Source: Clostridia bacterium
GTDB taxonomy: Bacteria; Bacillota; Clostridia; Christensenellales; CAG-138
Length of the DNA stretch: 54,886 bases
Reading direction: 5' to 3'
Assembly: GCA_017514685.1 (NCBI GenBank)
Contig: JAFWJN010000042.1
Location: 1 to 54,886, forward strand
The position numbers were made by a program, and so were the translations under genes. The notes beneath the pieces are model-generated. The model was not told where the DNA came from. It did not search any database and worked only from the letters and a program-made list of their open reading frames with translations. Shown in pieces: positions 1 to 6,914 of this stretch; the stretch's first letter is position 1, and each line of letters starts with the position of its first letter.

Positions 1-572
1 ATTCTTTTCCCATCATCCCGCACAATCATCTGGGATACCCCGCCGGCAAAGCCAAACATTTCATATGCGTTCAGTGACTCGACTTCAAGGCCAAGGAACA
101 TTGAATTGAAAACGCTCAGCAGATCGCCATGGGAAACGATAATGATGTTTTCGGAATCTTCTGCCATCACCTGATCGAAAAAGGGCTTCAGCCTGTTCCA
201 TTCATCACGTCGGCTTTCTGCATCAGAGAAAAGACGGTCATCAATTGTCTTTTCATCGCATTCCAGATTCTCCCGTAACCATTGTACAGATTTTCCGCAG
301 CATCGTCCGAGATTACATTCCCTCAATTCCTTTCTCACGATCGGTTCAACCCGAAACCGGGACGCGATGCTGTCGGCAGTTTGTTTTGCCCGTTTTAGGT
401 CAGAAGTATATAAAATGATTTCTTTTCCATCCAGCTCCTGCTTCAACTTTTCGGCAATTCGATCGGCCTGCTGTTTCCCTAAATCTGTCAGGTTCCAGTC
501 CGTCCATGAACCTACCATACCATTGGTATGGTGCTCAGACTGCGTGTGCTGAACGGTGTAAATTCTTTTCAT
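1..572 (-). CDS. Histidine phosphatase family protein (phosphoglycerate mutase-like), 3' end outside window
   Basis: The reading frame opens at an ATG at 572 behind a G-rich ribosome site and is still open at the window edge, so the C-terminus is missing. The protein begins MKRIYTVQHTQSEHHTN and continues with GSWTDWNLTDLGKQQA, the usual start of the phosphohistidine phosphatase fold. Later it has YTSDLKRAKQTA and VSHGDLLSVF, the second-histidine region. Family members normally read RHG at the first catalytic histidine; here it is QHT, so the arginine is replaced by glutamine. By family it would remove phosphate from small metabolites or proteins in the cytosol. The substrate is unknown. It lies last in the co-directional accessory cluster. 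Confidence 0.8.
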   Translation of the reverse strand, partial: MKRIYTVQHTQSEHHTNGMVGSWTDWNLTDLGKQQADRIAEKLKQELDGKEIILYTSDLKRAKQTADSIASRFRVEPIVRKELRECNLGRCCGKSVQWLRENLECDEKTIDDRLFSDAESRRDEWNRLKPFFDQVMAEDSENIIIVSHGDLLSVFNSMFLGLEVESLNAYEMFGFAGGVSQMIVRDDGKR

Positions 573-649
573 TCAATACCCCCGAATCCGGTTGTAATGC
601 GTCGTCAATTCAAAACTGTTTCCCGATTTTCCTTGCCGACAGGTATCCC

Positions 650-667
650 GACAAATCCCGATTTGTC
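650..667 (-). other. Small perfect hairpin in the gap after the Cys-rich gene
   Basis: A 7-bp inverted repeat (gacaaat / atttgtc) with a 4-base loop lies between the stop at 695 and the phosphatase start at 572. There is no U-tract on the minus strand, so it is not a classical terminator. It could end transcription weakly or protect an mRNA end. The rest of this 120-bp gap shows nothing. Confidence 0.3.
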
Positions 668-694
668 ATCTAAGCCATACCGACATCTAGTGCT

Positions 695-1060
695 TTAATA
701 CTTCGTGATCTGGAATCTACAATGTTCTGCTCCTCGCAATATTGTTTCCAGGATCTCAACCTCAAATTTGCTGTCCGGTTCCAGGCAACTGAGAATATAG
801 AAAATACTTTGTCTGCTGCATTCACACTGATCCAGATCAGTAACTTGACCAGACTGTACTTTGGGACAAGTGCATTTCTCGTATCCAAGTTCATAGATAT
901 GTCCGGCCTCGATTACTTTTCCAAAATATCCGCTTCCATTCATTGCTTCGCCGTAGATTTTATCAAAATCACCACCATAGGACTTATACAACTTAATTTG
1001 TGCAGGAAGAACAGTGTCTTTTACACAGGTTACTGCTTGTTCATAATACTTTTCTTTCAC
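695..1060 (-). CDS. Small cysteine-rich conserved protein, function unknown
   Basis: A 121-residue soluble protein. I chose the GTG at 1060 because AAGGGG lies seven bases upstream; a longer TTG start at 1081 would overlap the previous gene and has no such site. The centre carries CTCPKV and then CECSRQS, and the end carries LRGAEHCRFQITK, so at least four cysteines are arranged as if for a metal or thiol centre. The layout resembles clostridial DUF6144 and thiazoline-carboxylate hydrolase-like proteins, but this is recognition by eye. It sits directly behind the nitroreductase gene and is probably co-transcribed, which may hint at a redox or detoxification role. Confidence 0.6.
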   Translation of the reverse strand: MKEKYYEQAVTCVKDTVLPAQIKLYKSYGGDFDKIYGEAMNGSGYFGKVIEAGHIYELGYEKCTCPKVQSGQVTDLDQCECSRQSIFYILSCLEPDSKFEVEILETILRGAEHCRFQITKY

Positions 1061-1071
1061 AATTCGTCCCC

Positions 1072-1842
1072 TTATCTGCAAAGTCTGTACTTTGCATTCA
1101 GCACCAATTCTTTATCATCATCACCGGCATCTGAATAAAGTGTTTTCTCAAATCCAACACCGTTATGCCCAAGGCAAATATCCATAAAGCAGAGGAAAAT
1201 ACCTATATCGATTCGGTTGTAAAATGAAACCTTATCGGCAGGCATGATCCCTCTTTTACCTGGCTTCCTGTATCTGTAAACCGAAAGCTCACCGTTGTTC
1301 TTTACAAGCCACGGTTGGGAATTGCAGGCACTCGGTGCAAACCTGACAATATCACTCACGCCCGGGATCTGTTCGCCTTTCCATATTTCCTCAGCGCTCT
1401 TTCTTTTGCTCTTAAACATATCCTTACGGAATTTAGAGTCATCACTGATTTTACGGACAGAAAACATAATGACAAATTCCATATTCTCAAAGGGTTTTTC
1501 TTGCGTTTTGCCGATTCCGAACCAGAGCGTTCCGATATTTCTGGATACCAGATAAAGATCGAGTTGTTCGCCGAGATAACCAATGTTTTGCAGATAGCCG
1601 TCTTTCTTTTCACTATAGAGCAGAACACAGTATTCTCCGCCTCGTTTGCAGGTGGTCTGCTCTTCAGAGACAATGCGAATGACGGTTTTGATTTCTGGAT
1701 TCAGGGGAGTAAACTCTGAATATGCACTTTGTATATCGTTAAGTTCGTCTTTACTGATTGATTCATTCCCAACATTTCTGAAAATATGAAATGACTTTCT
1801 TCTAAATATCATTTCATAAAAAACATTGTTCAAAGAAGTCAC
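1072..1842 (-). CDS. Nitroreductase family protein (putative TM1586-like type)
   Basis: A 256-residue soluble protein. The N-terminal RRKSFHIFRNV resembles the RRS.R.F signature of nitroreductases. The middle has GYLGEQLDLYLVSRNIGTLWFG (a helix with the GIGTCW-like strand), and the second half has IVRFAPSACNSQPW, the FMN-phosphate-contacting motif. The domain order and length match the duplicated nitroreductase subfamily rather than the short NfsB type. Members use FMN and NAD(P)H to reduce nitro or quinone compounds in the cytosol; the true substrate is unknown. The gene follows the NlpC-like gene by 24 bp and precedes the Cys-rich gene at almost no distance. Confidence 0.8.
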   Translation of the reverse strand: MTSLNNVFYEMIFRRKSFHIFRNVGNESISKDELNDIQSAYSEFTPLNPEIKTVIRIVSEEQTTCKRGGEYCVLLYSEKKDGYLQNIGYLGEQLDLYLVSRNIGTLWFGIGKTQEKPFENMEFVIMFSVRKISDDSKFRKDMFKSKRKSAEEIWKGEQIPGVSDIVRFAPSACNSQPWLVKNNGELSVYRYRKPGKRGIMPADKVSFYNRIDIGIFLCFMDICLGHNGVGFEKTLYSDAGDDDKELVLNAKYRLCR

Positions 1843-1866
1843 CTCCGCAAATCCGTATTTTAGAGA

Positions 1867-2289
1867 TTACACGCTCGGTTTTTGATGCAGTACGCGTTCG
1901 AGCGCCACCCAGCCCAGGTATTTCGGATGATCTCCGGTCAATGCCGTCAATTTTTCGATTCCCAGATAGTCATCGATTCGGACCATGTCCCACGCATGGA
2001 TCACACGGCCGTCCCCGAGACTGACGCCGCAATGTCCCCAGTTGACCGGACCGTTTTCGCTTGGACACAGGCAGTCATAGAATACGAACGCGCCGCGCTC
2101 CGGCACTCCGCCCCGCAGCGCGTCCTTGTACAGCTCGTAGGATTCCTTTGCGGAATCTCCGCCGAATATTTCGATCTGATTGCTGATTTCAAGCGCGTCC
2201 TCGATAAACGCAAGACACCAGCCTGCATACGCTGTGCTGCCAAGTATGCTTTCAGCCCAACGAATCATATTCTCTGTCAGTTTCTCCAT
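1867..2289 (-). CDS. NlpC/P60-like (CHAP-like) single-domain cysteine hydrolase
   Basis: A 140-residue protein without signal peptide or membrane helix. It has a possible nucleophile in AGWCLAFIEDAL (Cys about residue 24) at the start of a helix, and a histidine in NWGHCGVSLGDGRVIHAWD, the His-bearing strand of papain-like NlpC/P60 and CHAP hydrolases. Family members usually cut cell-wall peptides or amide bonds. The lack of an export signal points to cytosolic work, for example on a small amide or a lysis-dependent target. It starts at an ATG behind GAGG, 31 bp after the acetyltransferase gene, in the same cluster. Confidence 0.65.
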   Translation of the reverse strand: MEKLTENMIRWAESILGSTAYAGWCLAFIEDALEISNQIEIFGGDSAKESYELYKDALRGGVPERGAFVFYDCLCPSENGPVNWGHCGVSLGDGRVIHAWDMVRIDDYLGIEKLTALTGDHPKYLGWVALERVLHQKPSV

Positions 2290-2320
2290 CTGAAAACCTC
2301 AAGCCTCCGCAAATGAGAAG

Positions 2321-2803
2321 TTAGCTTTCTATGAAATCCCGGAAGGGATTGGGTTCGCTTTTTCTTCTCCGGTAAAAGTTGAACCCATCCTCAACCTTTA
2401 TAATCCGATAGCATAATCTTTTGTAAAAAGCATTTGTCCGCTCATTCCAACATGGGGTATCCAGATGAAACTCAGCAGCCCATGGGAAATTCTTTTCTAT
2501 GCATTCCATCAGACGAATTCCGTAACCTTTTCTATGATAGACGCTGTCAATAAAAATCCTGCCAATGTATACGCTTTTTTCTGTTTCATCCGGGAATACA
2601 ATGGCAGCCCCTACCAAATTTTTTCCGATCATTGCTTGATACAAATGTCCCTCCCGGGCCATTTGTTTATGCCATTCTATCGAATCAAATCCAGGCGGAC
2701 AATCACCTTCTGCCCCGCCAACATTTACATCTGTTTCAAAAGCTCTGATCGACATATCCACGATTCTTTCTATCTGATTTGCTTCTGCTTTGACAATAAA
2801 CAT
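2321..2803 (-). CDS. GNAT family N-acetyltransferase
   Basis: A 160-residue acetyl-CoA-dependent acetyltransferase. The central strand IGRIFIDSVYHRKGYGIRL contains motif A (R-x-x-G-x-G/A type: RKGYGI), which holds the pyrophosphate of acetyl-CoA, followed by the amphipathic helix LMECIEKNF and the late strand LDTPCWNERTNAFYKRLCY typical of the fold. The acceptor is unknown. It begins at an ATG behind AGGAGA and is 17 bp downstream of another GNAT gene; the two are different in sequence, not a recent duplicate. Confidence 0.85.
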   Translation of the reverse strand: MFIVKAEANQIERIVDMSIRAFETDVNVGGAEGDCPPGFDSIEWHKQMAREGHLYQAMIGKNLVGAAIVFPDETEKSVYIGRIFIDSVYHRKGYGIRLMECIEKNFPWAAEFHLDTPCWNERTNAFYKRLCYRIIKVEDGFNFYRRRKSEPNPFRDFIES

Positions 2804-2820
2804 CCACTTCTCCTGCTCTT

Positions 2821-3360
2821 TTATAACTTGTATTCCATTTGGACATCATAAGGCTCCGCTGCCGCCAAGCCCTCGTTGACCTCCTCCGCAGGCGTACAGC
2901 CCAGCGCCCGGTATGCCGCCTGCGACGCTTGGGAGGAATGCGCTGAAATATACAGTTTGTCCGCACCCAGCCGCCGGGCCTCTTCACAAGCCATGGAAAA
3001 GAGCTTTCTGCCGATGCCCTGACGCCTGTATTCCTCTGAGATCTGAAAACAAACCAGCTGCACATATCTTGCCGCAGCCCCGAATATCCGGTGGGAGACG
3101 GTCGCAAACCCGATGAGCCGCTCGCCGTCAAAGGCGCCAAAGCCGGTCTGGTCAAGCTTAATATGAAGCAGCATGTCTTCCGCGATTTCCCTGCACCGCG
3201 CTCGCGGCCAGTTTTCTTCATAGACATTCCGCACAAGCTTCCAACCGTCGTCTGTCTTTCTCCAACACGCTGTAACAGTCTGGTGACGGACAAAATCATC
3301 CAATGCATTCCCTGTGAAATTGTGACTGTCCAATCTCTCGTATTGATATTGAACTCCCAT
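2821..3360 (-). CDS. GNAT family N-acetyltransferase
   Basis: A 179-residue GNAT protein. Motif A is visible in YRRQGIGRKLF, preceded by the strand VQLVCFQISEE and followed by the helix SMACEEARRLGADKLYISAHSS and the final AYRALGC segment. This arrangement is standard for cytosolic acetyltransferases acting on small amines or on protein N-termini; the substrate is not evident. It stands 26 bp behind a lipoprotein gene and 17 bp ahead of a second GNAT gene in the same direction. It is noticeably GC-richer than the adjacent GNAT gene, suggesting separate origins. Confidence 0.85.
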   Translation of the reverse strand: MGVQYQYERLDSHNFTGNALDDFVRHQTVTACWRKTDDGWKLVRNVYEENWPRARCREIAEDMLLHIKLDQTGFGAFDGERLIGFATVSHRIFGAAARYVQLVCFQISEEYRRQGIGRKLFSMACEEARRLGADKLYISAHSSQASQAAYRALGCTPAEEVNEGLAAAEPYDVQMEYKL

Positions 3361-3386
3361 AGTACGCCTCTGTAAACCGAAATCTG

Positions 3387-3938
3387 TTAATCAGAACCAA
3401 TCTCAAAGGAACTGATAAAACGTTCTCTGTCGACGCTTGTTTCATTTGCTACATAATCTATGAACCTTTGATAGCTGTCCTCGTTATATTCGGTTTTTGC
3501 ATATAAGCTCTCCAAAAGGATACTGCCGTCCGGCTGGGCCGTCCCGACAAATATATAATTCTTGCCTTTTTCCGGAAGACCGTCGTCTTGCATCGTTTCG
3601 CCTTCCATCAAAACAAGTGTGCCGTCATTCTCATAATAGGCCGGATACGCCGCTTTGATTGCTTTTGCCAAGCTTCCCTTTAAGCATTCCCTGACGGAAA
3701 TATCATACTCCAGCCTTTTGTTCCCGCTTGGAAGGGTAACAGAGCTCCCGTCTGACAGCGTGCTGCCGACAAATACGTAATCAGCAAATCCAATAATGTA
3801 ATACGGATCTGTCTCTTCTGGCATAGCGACATGATCGTATTCTATTTTGCCGTTCGCTGTGTCGGCTGAACAACCAGAAAGCAAAAACACAAGTAATGCT
3901 ACGGTTGAAATGATAAGAAACGACCTCTTTTTTAACAT
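3387..3938 (-). CDS. Predicted lipoprotein, function unknown
   Basis: A protein of about 183 residues. I prefer the ATG at 3938 (MLKKRSFL) because GGGAG lies six bases before it; an earlier ATG at 3950 is also in frame. The N-terminus is a signal sequence ending in a lipobox, LLSGC, so the mature protein should be lipid-anchored outside the membrane. The remaining chain is mixed alpha/beta with no known domain I can name; YIIGFADYVFVGSTL and KNYIFVGTAQPDGSIL look like two related beta hairpins. Its start overlaps the end of a truncated yjdF copy, mirroring the intact yjdF-lipoprotein pair at 4992-5800. Confidence 0.75.
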   Translation of the reverse strand: MLKKRSFLIISTVALLVFLLSGCSADTANGKIEYDHVAMPEETDPYYIIGFADYVFVGSTLSDGSSVTLPSGNKRLEYDISVRECLKGSLAKAIKAAYPAYYENDGTLVLMEGETMQDDGLPEKGKNYIFVGTAQPDGSILLESLYAKTEYNEDSYQRFIDYVANETSVDRERFISSFEIGSD

Positions 3939-4075
3939 ATATACTCCCATACCTCGTAATCCTTCGGTTCCGCGCCGAAAGGAACTTTGCAGACGGACAG
4001 CTTCCCATCTTCAATACCCTCAAAAACGCCTACCCCAAATGGGTACTTGAAGTAGACCGTCAACCTTGCTTCCAT
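3932..4075 (-). pseudogene. Truncated yjdF (DUF2992) copy
   Basis: A 47-codon frame starting at the ATG at 4075 matches the first 47 residues of the intact YjdF at 5393-5800. Both contain IEDGKLSVCK and FGAEPKDY. It then runs into a stop at 3932 inside the start region of the next lipoprotein gene. The whole C-terminal two thirds, including the Lys/Arg-rich tail, is gone. The nucleotide match is roughly three quarters, so the duplication is not recent. A deletion between the yjdF middle and the lipoprotein start explains the junction. A short functional peptide cannot be excluded. Confidence 0.8.
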
Positions 4076-4088
4076 AGATGTACACGGA

Positions 4089-4451
4089 TCATACAGGGGT
4101 GCCTACTTCGATGAGATTGCCGTCCAGGTCATAGAATCTGACGACCCGCTGTCCCCAACTGTGCGTCATCAGGCGATTGACGTATTCAATGTCAGGATAG
4201 AGCCTTTCCAGCTTTTTTACGAAGCTATCAATCTCCGGCTCTTCAAAATACAGCTCCGTATGATTGCTTTGCGGAATCACGCGCCTCCCCGTAAACCGCT
4301 CCCAGTATTTCTCTTCCTGGAGATACAGATTTCCGGACAGTTCCATATTGCCGTCATGATCCCGGATCAATTCAAATCCAAACATATCCTGATAAAACTT
4401 CAATGCTTCATTGCAGTCTTTTACGACGATAAGGGTTCCTTTGAGTTTCAT
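4089..4451 (-). CDS. VOC (glyoxalase/bleomycin-resistance type) protein
   Basis: A 120-residue protein starting MKLKGTLIVV at the ATG at 4451 behind GGGAGGAG. An in-frame extension upstream exists but overlaps the previous gene and has no family resemblance. It shows the VOC pattern: an opening strand with KDCNEALKFYQDMFGFEL, the middle LYFEEPEIDSFVKKL, and the closing strand VVRFYDLDGNLIEVG with the metal-position glutamate. Single-domain VOC proteins work as dimers in drug binding, glyoxal-type isomerisation or dioxygenation; which applies here is unknown. It lies 44 bp behind the CDP-alcohol phosphatidyltransferase gene. Confidence 0.85.
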   Translation of the reverse strand: MKLKGTLIVVKDCNEALKFYQDMFGFELIRDHDGNMELSGNLYLQEEKYWERFTGRRVIPQSNHTELYFEEPEIDSFVKKLERLYPDIEYVNRLMTHSWGQRVVRFYDLDGNLIEVGTPV

Positions 4452-4495
4452 GGTCTGTTTCTCCTCCCAATCCCGACTCTGCAAAGCCAGAGATG

Positions 4496-4984
4496 CTATT
4501 CTCTTCCTGTCCGGATGAAATGGCCTTCCTGAATTGCGGCGAACGTTGCCACCGCACAGACGACGATCGCAGAGTATTTCAGCGGAACAGCAGGGATCGT
4601 CAGCGGTAATAGAAACAGCAGCGCTCCAGCCACCTTGTTCATAACAGAATGAACAGGCACAAACCTCTTCTGTACGGCAAATCCGGAAATGATATTCACA
4701 ACCTTTATAAGGGCAATGATTCCGATCCAGGCATACAGCCATGCGGGAATACGCAGAATCGGAAGCAATTTGATTAGACATACGACCACAAACACGAAGT
4801 CTGCCATCGTATCCAGCCTTGCCCCAAGCTTGCTGACGGTATCCGTTTTTCTCGCCACGAATCCATCCAGCATATCAGACAACCCGGCCGCTATGTAAAA
4901 CACATAAAAGGCAGGTGAGAACACAGGACAGAAAAGCAGAGCGATACCGGCAGCTATTCTGAAAAACGTTATTGTGTTTGCCAT
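4496..4984 (-). CDS. CDP-alcohol phosphatidyltransferase family protein
   Basis: A 162-residue integral membrane protein with about five to six helices. It contains the complete family signature D-x2-DG-x2-AR-x8-G-x3-D-x3-D, read as DMLDGFVARKTDTVSKLG and then RLDTMAD. These aspartates bind the metals and the CDP-diacylglycerol. Members transfer the phosphatidyl group to an alcohol such as glycerol phosphate, inositol phosphate or serine at the inner face of the membrane. The acceptor cannot be read; the small size and accessory setting argue against the main PgsA. It lies 7 bp behind a lipoprotein gene. Confidence 0.88.
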   Translation of the reverse strand: MANTITFFRIAAGIALLFCPVFSPAFYVFYIAAGLSDMLDGFVARKTDTVSKLGARLDTMADFVFVVVCLIKLLPILRIPAWLYAWIGIIALIKVVNIISGFAVQKRFVPVHSVMNKVAGALLFLLPLTIPAVPLKYSAIVVCAVATFAAIQEGHFIRTGRE

Positions 4985-4991
4985 ATCGCCT

Positions 4992-5396
4992 TCATTTCTC
5001 TTTCAATGGGATGCAGGTAAAAGAGATCTCTCCCTTTGCCCGATGGCCTGTTACAGAGATCTGATAGGAGCCTGTTTTCGGAATCGTCAGAATGAAGTCC
5101 GCATTCTCCTGCGCAGTCCCTTTGTATATCGGTTCTTCGCCCTTCTGACCGACGATCACATCCACATTTCCAGCGGTATGTGAAATATACACCTGCATTT
5201 GATCGTCTTTCGTCAGCTTCAGTTCGGCAGATTCTTCTTTATCCAGAATGCTGTATTCCATCCGGAATCCCGTCTCATCGGATGTCCTGGAACCGTCGAA
5301 AGTGCTTTTTCCCCCACACCCTGACAGCAGAAAGCATATCACCAGCAGGATGGCAGAAAGAATGATTGTTATATGTGTTAAACCTCTTTTGATCAA
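4992..5396 (-). CDS. Predicted lipoprotein, function unknown
   Basis: A 134-residue protein with a basic N-terminus, a hydrophobic stretch and the lipobox LLSGC at about residues 23-27, so it should be anchored on the outer face of the membrane. The mature part is beta-rich (DQMQVYISHTAGNVDVIVG, ADFILTIPKTGSYQISVTG), like a small jelly-roll or bacterial pre-peptidase C-terminal-type sandwich. The start codon overlaps the yjdF stop by 4 bp, indicating translational coupling. A second yjdF-lipoprotein pair, with a broken yjdF, lies about 1 kb further on. Confidence 0.75.
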   Translation of the reverse strand: MIKRGLTHITIILSAILLVICFLLSGCGGKSTFDGSRTSDETGFRMEYSILDKEESAELKLTKDDQMQVYISHTAGNVDVIVGQKGEEPIYKGTAQENADFILTIPKTGSYQISVTGHRAKGEISFTCIPLKEK

Positions 5397-5800
5397 TGTC
5401 CGCGCCTCTTTTCCTTTTTCTTCGTCTGCTTCATTTCAAATCGGCGCCGGGCTTCCGCTTCTCGTTCCTCCCGGCTGATCTGCCTGCGTTCCGTTTTCAT
5501 TTCCTCCCGCTGTCTTTGCAGAGCCTGCTGGGATTTCGTACCGATGCCGGTGTTCTCCAAATGCTTTCTGGCATTTCGGAGCCGTCTTTTCGGATTATCA
5601 GCCGTCTGCCTGGTTTCCGTTTCGATGGCCGGACTAAAGACCAGTTCATAGTAGTGGTGTAATACGTAATCCCACACATCATAATCCTTCGGCTCCGCTC
5701 CAAAGGTCACTTTACAGACGGATAGCTTTCCATCTTCGATACGTTCAAAGACGCCAACCCAGAACGGATCCTCGAAGAATACGGTCAGACTCGCTTTCAT
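5393..5800 (-). CDS. yjdF: YjdF family protein (DUF2992)
   Basis: A 135-residue protein that begins MKASLTVFFEDPFWVGVFER and contains GKLSVCKVTFGAEP, both typical of DUF2992. The C-terminal third is highly charged: RLRNARKHLENTGIGTKSQQ, then EEREAEARRRFEMKQTKKK, typical of the family. In other Bacillota yjdF genes are often controlled by an RNA that senses azaaromatic compounds, suggesting a role in toxin response; the protein's activity is unknown. Here the gene follows the FMN reductase by only 9 bp, so no room exists for that riboswitch. The following lipoprotein gene overlaps its stop. Confidence 0.85.
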   Translation of the reverse strand: MKASLTVFFEDPFWVGVFERIEDGKLSVCKVTFGAEPKDYDVWDYVLHHYYELVFSPAIETETRQTADNPKRRLRNARKHLENTGIGTKSQQALQRQREEMKTERRQISREEREAEARRRFEMKQTKKKEKRRGH

Positions 5801-5809
5801 TTCTCCGGA

Positions 5810-6493
5810 TCACACGTCGCTGTTCACGATGGCAGCGTACTGATCCTCGGGGATCATGGGGGAAGTGATCTCCGCCACCAGAGAAGTCTCAATTTCGCCC
5901 TTTTCTGCGTACTGTTGCCCGGCCTGTTTGATCAGCTCCAGTCTTGGCACAGTCACTACTGCCGCTTCCGGCGCATTAAACATCGGGCTTTCCGGGACGG
6001 TGATGATCGTGTGGCCACCTGGGAAGCACAGCTTGAACTGCATGACCGCTGGTTCAAAGTTATGCCTGCTGTTTGGAAAACCGCAGCCGCAGATCATGAG
6101 GTATCTCAAATGGCTAAAATCAGCCTGCCCTACATGCTCGTACCTGTCACCGACCTTTTGCATCGCCATGTTGGAAAGGGGAAGCGTGCGGTCCATCAGG
6201 GCCTTCAGGGATGCAGGCATTCCATAGCAATATAGAGGGAAAGAAAGCAGCAGAAGATCGCTGTCCAGTATCTCCATCAGAATGGCTTTCATATCGTCGT
6301 TATGAATGCAGCTGCCGCCGTTCCGCATACAGGAAAAGCAGCCTGTACAGTATTCAATGTGCTGATCGACGGTGTGAATGATATGGATATCCTGCGGTGC
6401 CGCTTCCTTCATGCCATCCAGAAATGCACGGGTGATGTGCATGGTATCGCTTTTGTCCCGCTTGGGGCTTCCGTTCAAAACAAGTATCTTCAT
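5810..6493 (-). CDS. NAD(P)H-dependent FMN reductase / flavodoxin-fold oxidoreductase
   Basis: A 227-residue flavoprotein. The N-terminal MKILVLNGSPKRDKSDTM is the FMN-phosphate loop of the NADPH-dependent FMN reductase family. YCTGCFSCMRNGGSCIHNDDM is the conserved cysteine-bearing segment, and LLLLSFPLYCYGMPASLKALMDR is the flavin-edge loop and helix. Such enzymes reduce quinones, azo or nitro compounds, or supply reduced flavin. The cysteines could carry an iron-sulfur cluster as in related iron-sulfur flavoproteins, but the spacing is not a full cluster motif. It starts behind GGGAGG and precedes yjdF by 9 bp. Confidence 0.88.
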   Translation of the reverse strand: MKILVLNGSPKRDKSDTMHITRAFLDGMKEAAPQDIHIIHTVDQHIEYCTGCFSCMRNGGSCIHNDDMKAILMEILDSDLLLLSFPLYCYGMPASLKALMDRTLPLSNMAMQKVGDRYEHVGQADFSHLRYLMICGCGFPNSRHNFEPAVMQFKLCFPGGHTIITVPESPMFNAPEAAVVTVPRLELIKQAGQQYAEKGEIETSLVAEITSPMIPEDQYAAIVNSDV

Positions 6494-6522
6494 TAGCGCA
6501 TCCTCCCAAAACAGTATCTATT

Positions 6523-6897
6523 TCACGTCAAGGACCTGACAATCTCTTCCGCAAGGGCTGCAGGACTCTTGTTGCTGCTGTCAATACACAGGTCATATTC
6601 CGTCTTTGGATAGAGAAATTGGGCAGATACCTCTGCGGAGCCGACACACCGGTCACCCCGTTCGGCCTCCTGTCGGCGCAGCGTTTCGACATCACAGCGA
6701 ACCAGCACCGTTTTCATTTGAAATCCGGCGACCGCATGGCTCAAGGCGCCGTAGATTCTGGCGCTGGTAATCACATGGTCGATGATCACAGTTTTGCCGT
6801 CCTGCAGCGCCTTAGCGATAGATGATTTCCCCGCAGACGAAGGCCCGTTCAAAAGGATCACATCAGGCTTTCCGTTTCCAGGTTTTATCTCTGTCAT
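6523..6897 (-). CDS. Chloramphenicol phosphotransferase-like P-loop protein, internally shortened
   Basis: A 124-residue protein starting MTEIKPGNGKPDVILLNGPSS and continuing AGKSSIAKALQ, a clear P-loop. It then passes directly into DGKTVIIDHVIT and VLVRCDVETLRRQEAERGDR, features of CPT-like kinases. Family members are about 165-180 residues, with roughly 45 residues between the P-loop helix and the VIIDHV strand that carry the catalytic aspartate and substrate lid. That block is absent here without a frameshift, so the fold can bind nucleotide but phosphotransfer is doubtful. It lies between an isochorismatase-like gene and the FMN reductase gene. Confidence 0.7.
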   Translation of the reverse strand: MTEIKPGNGKPDVILLNGPSSAGKSSIAKALQDGKTVIIDHVITSARIYGALSHAVAGFQMKTVLVRCDVETLRRQEAERGDRCVGSAEVSAQFLYPKTEYDLCIDSSNKSPAALAEEIVRSLT

Positions 6898-6914
6898 CCT
6901 TTTCCTCCTGCCGC

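Noticed and set aside
670-1138. Antisense open frames opposite the Cys-rich gene
   Set aside because: They lack ribosome sites and sensible composition. They are shadows of the minus-strand genes.
4452-4781. Long N-terminal extension of the VOC protein
   Set aside because: It overlaps the phosphatidyltransferase gene in another frame, has no ribosome site and no family resemblance. The strong site before 4451 decides the start.
5801-6522. YjdF (azaaromatic-sensing) riboswitch ahead of yjdF
   Set aside because: Only 9 bp separate yjdF from the FMN reductase gene and 29 bp lie upstream of that gene, too little for the RNA.
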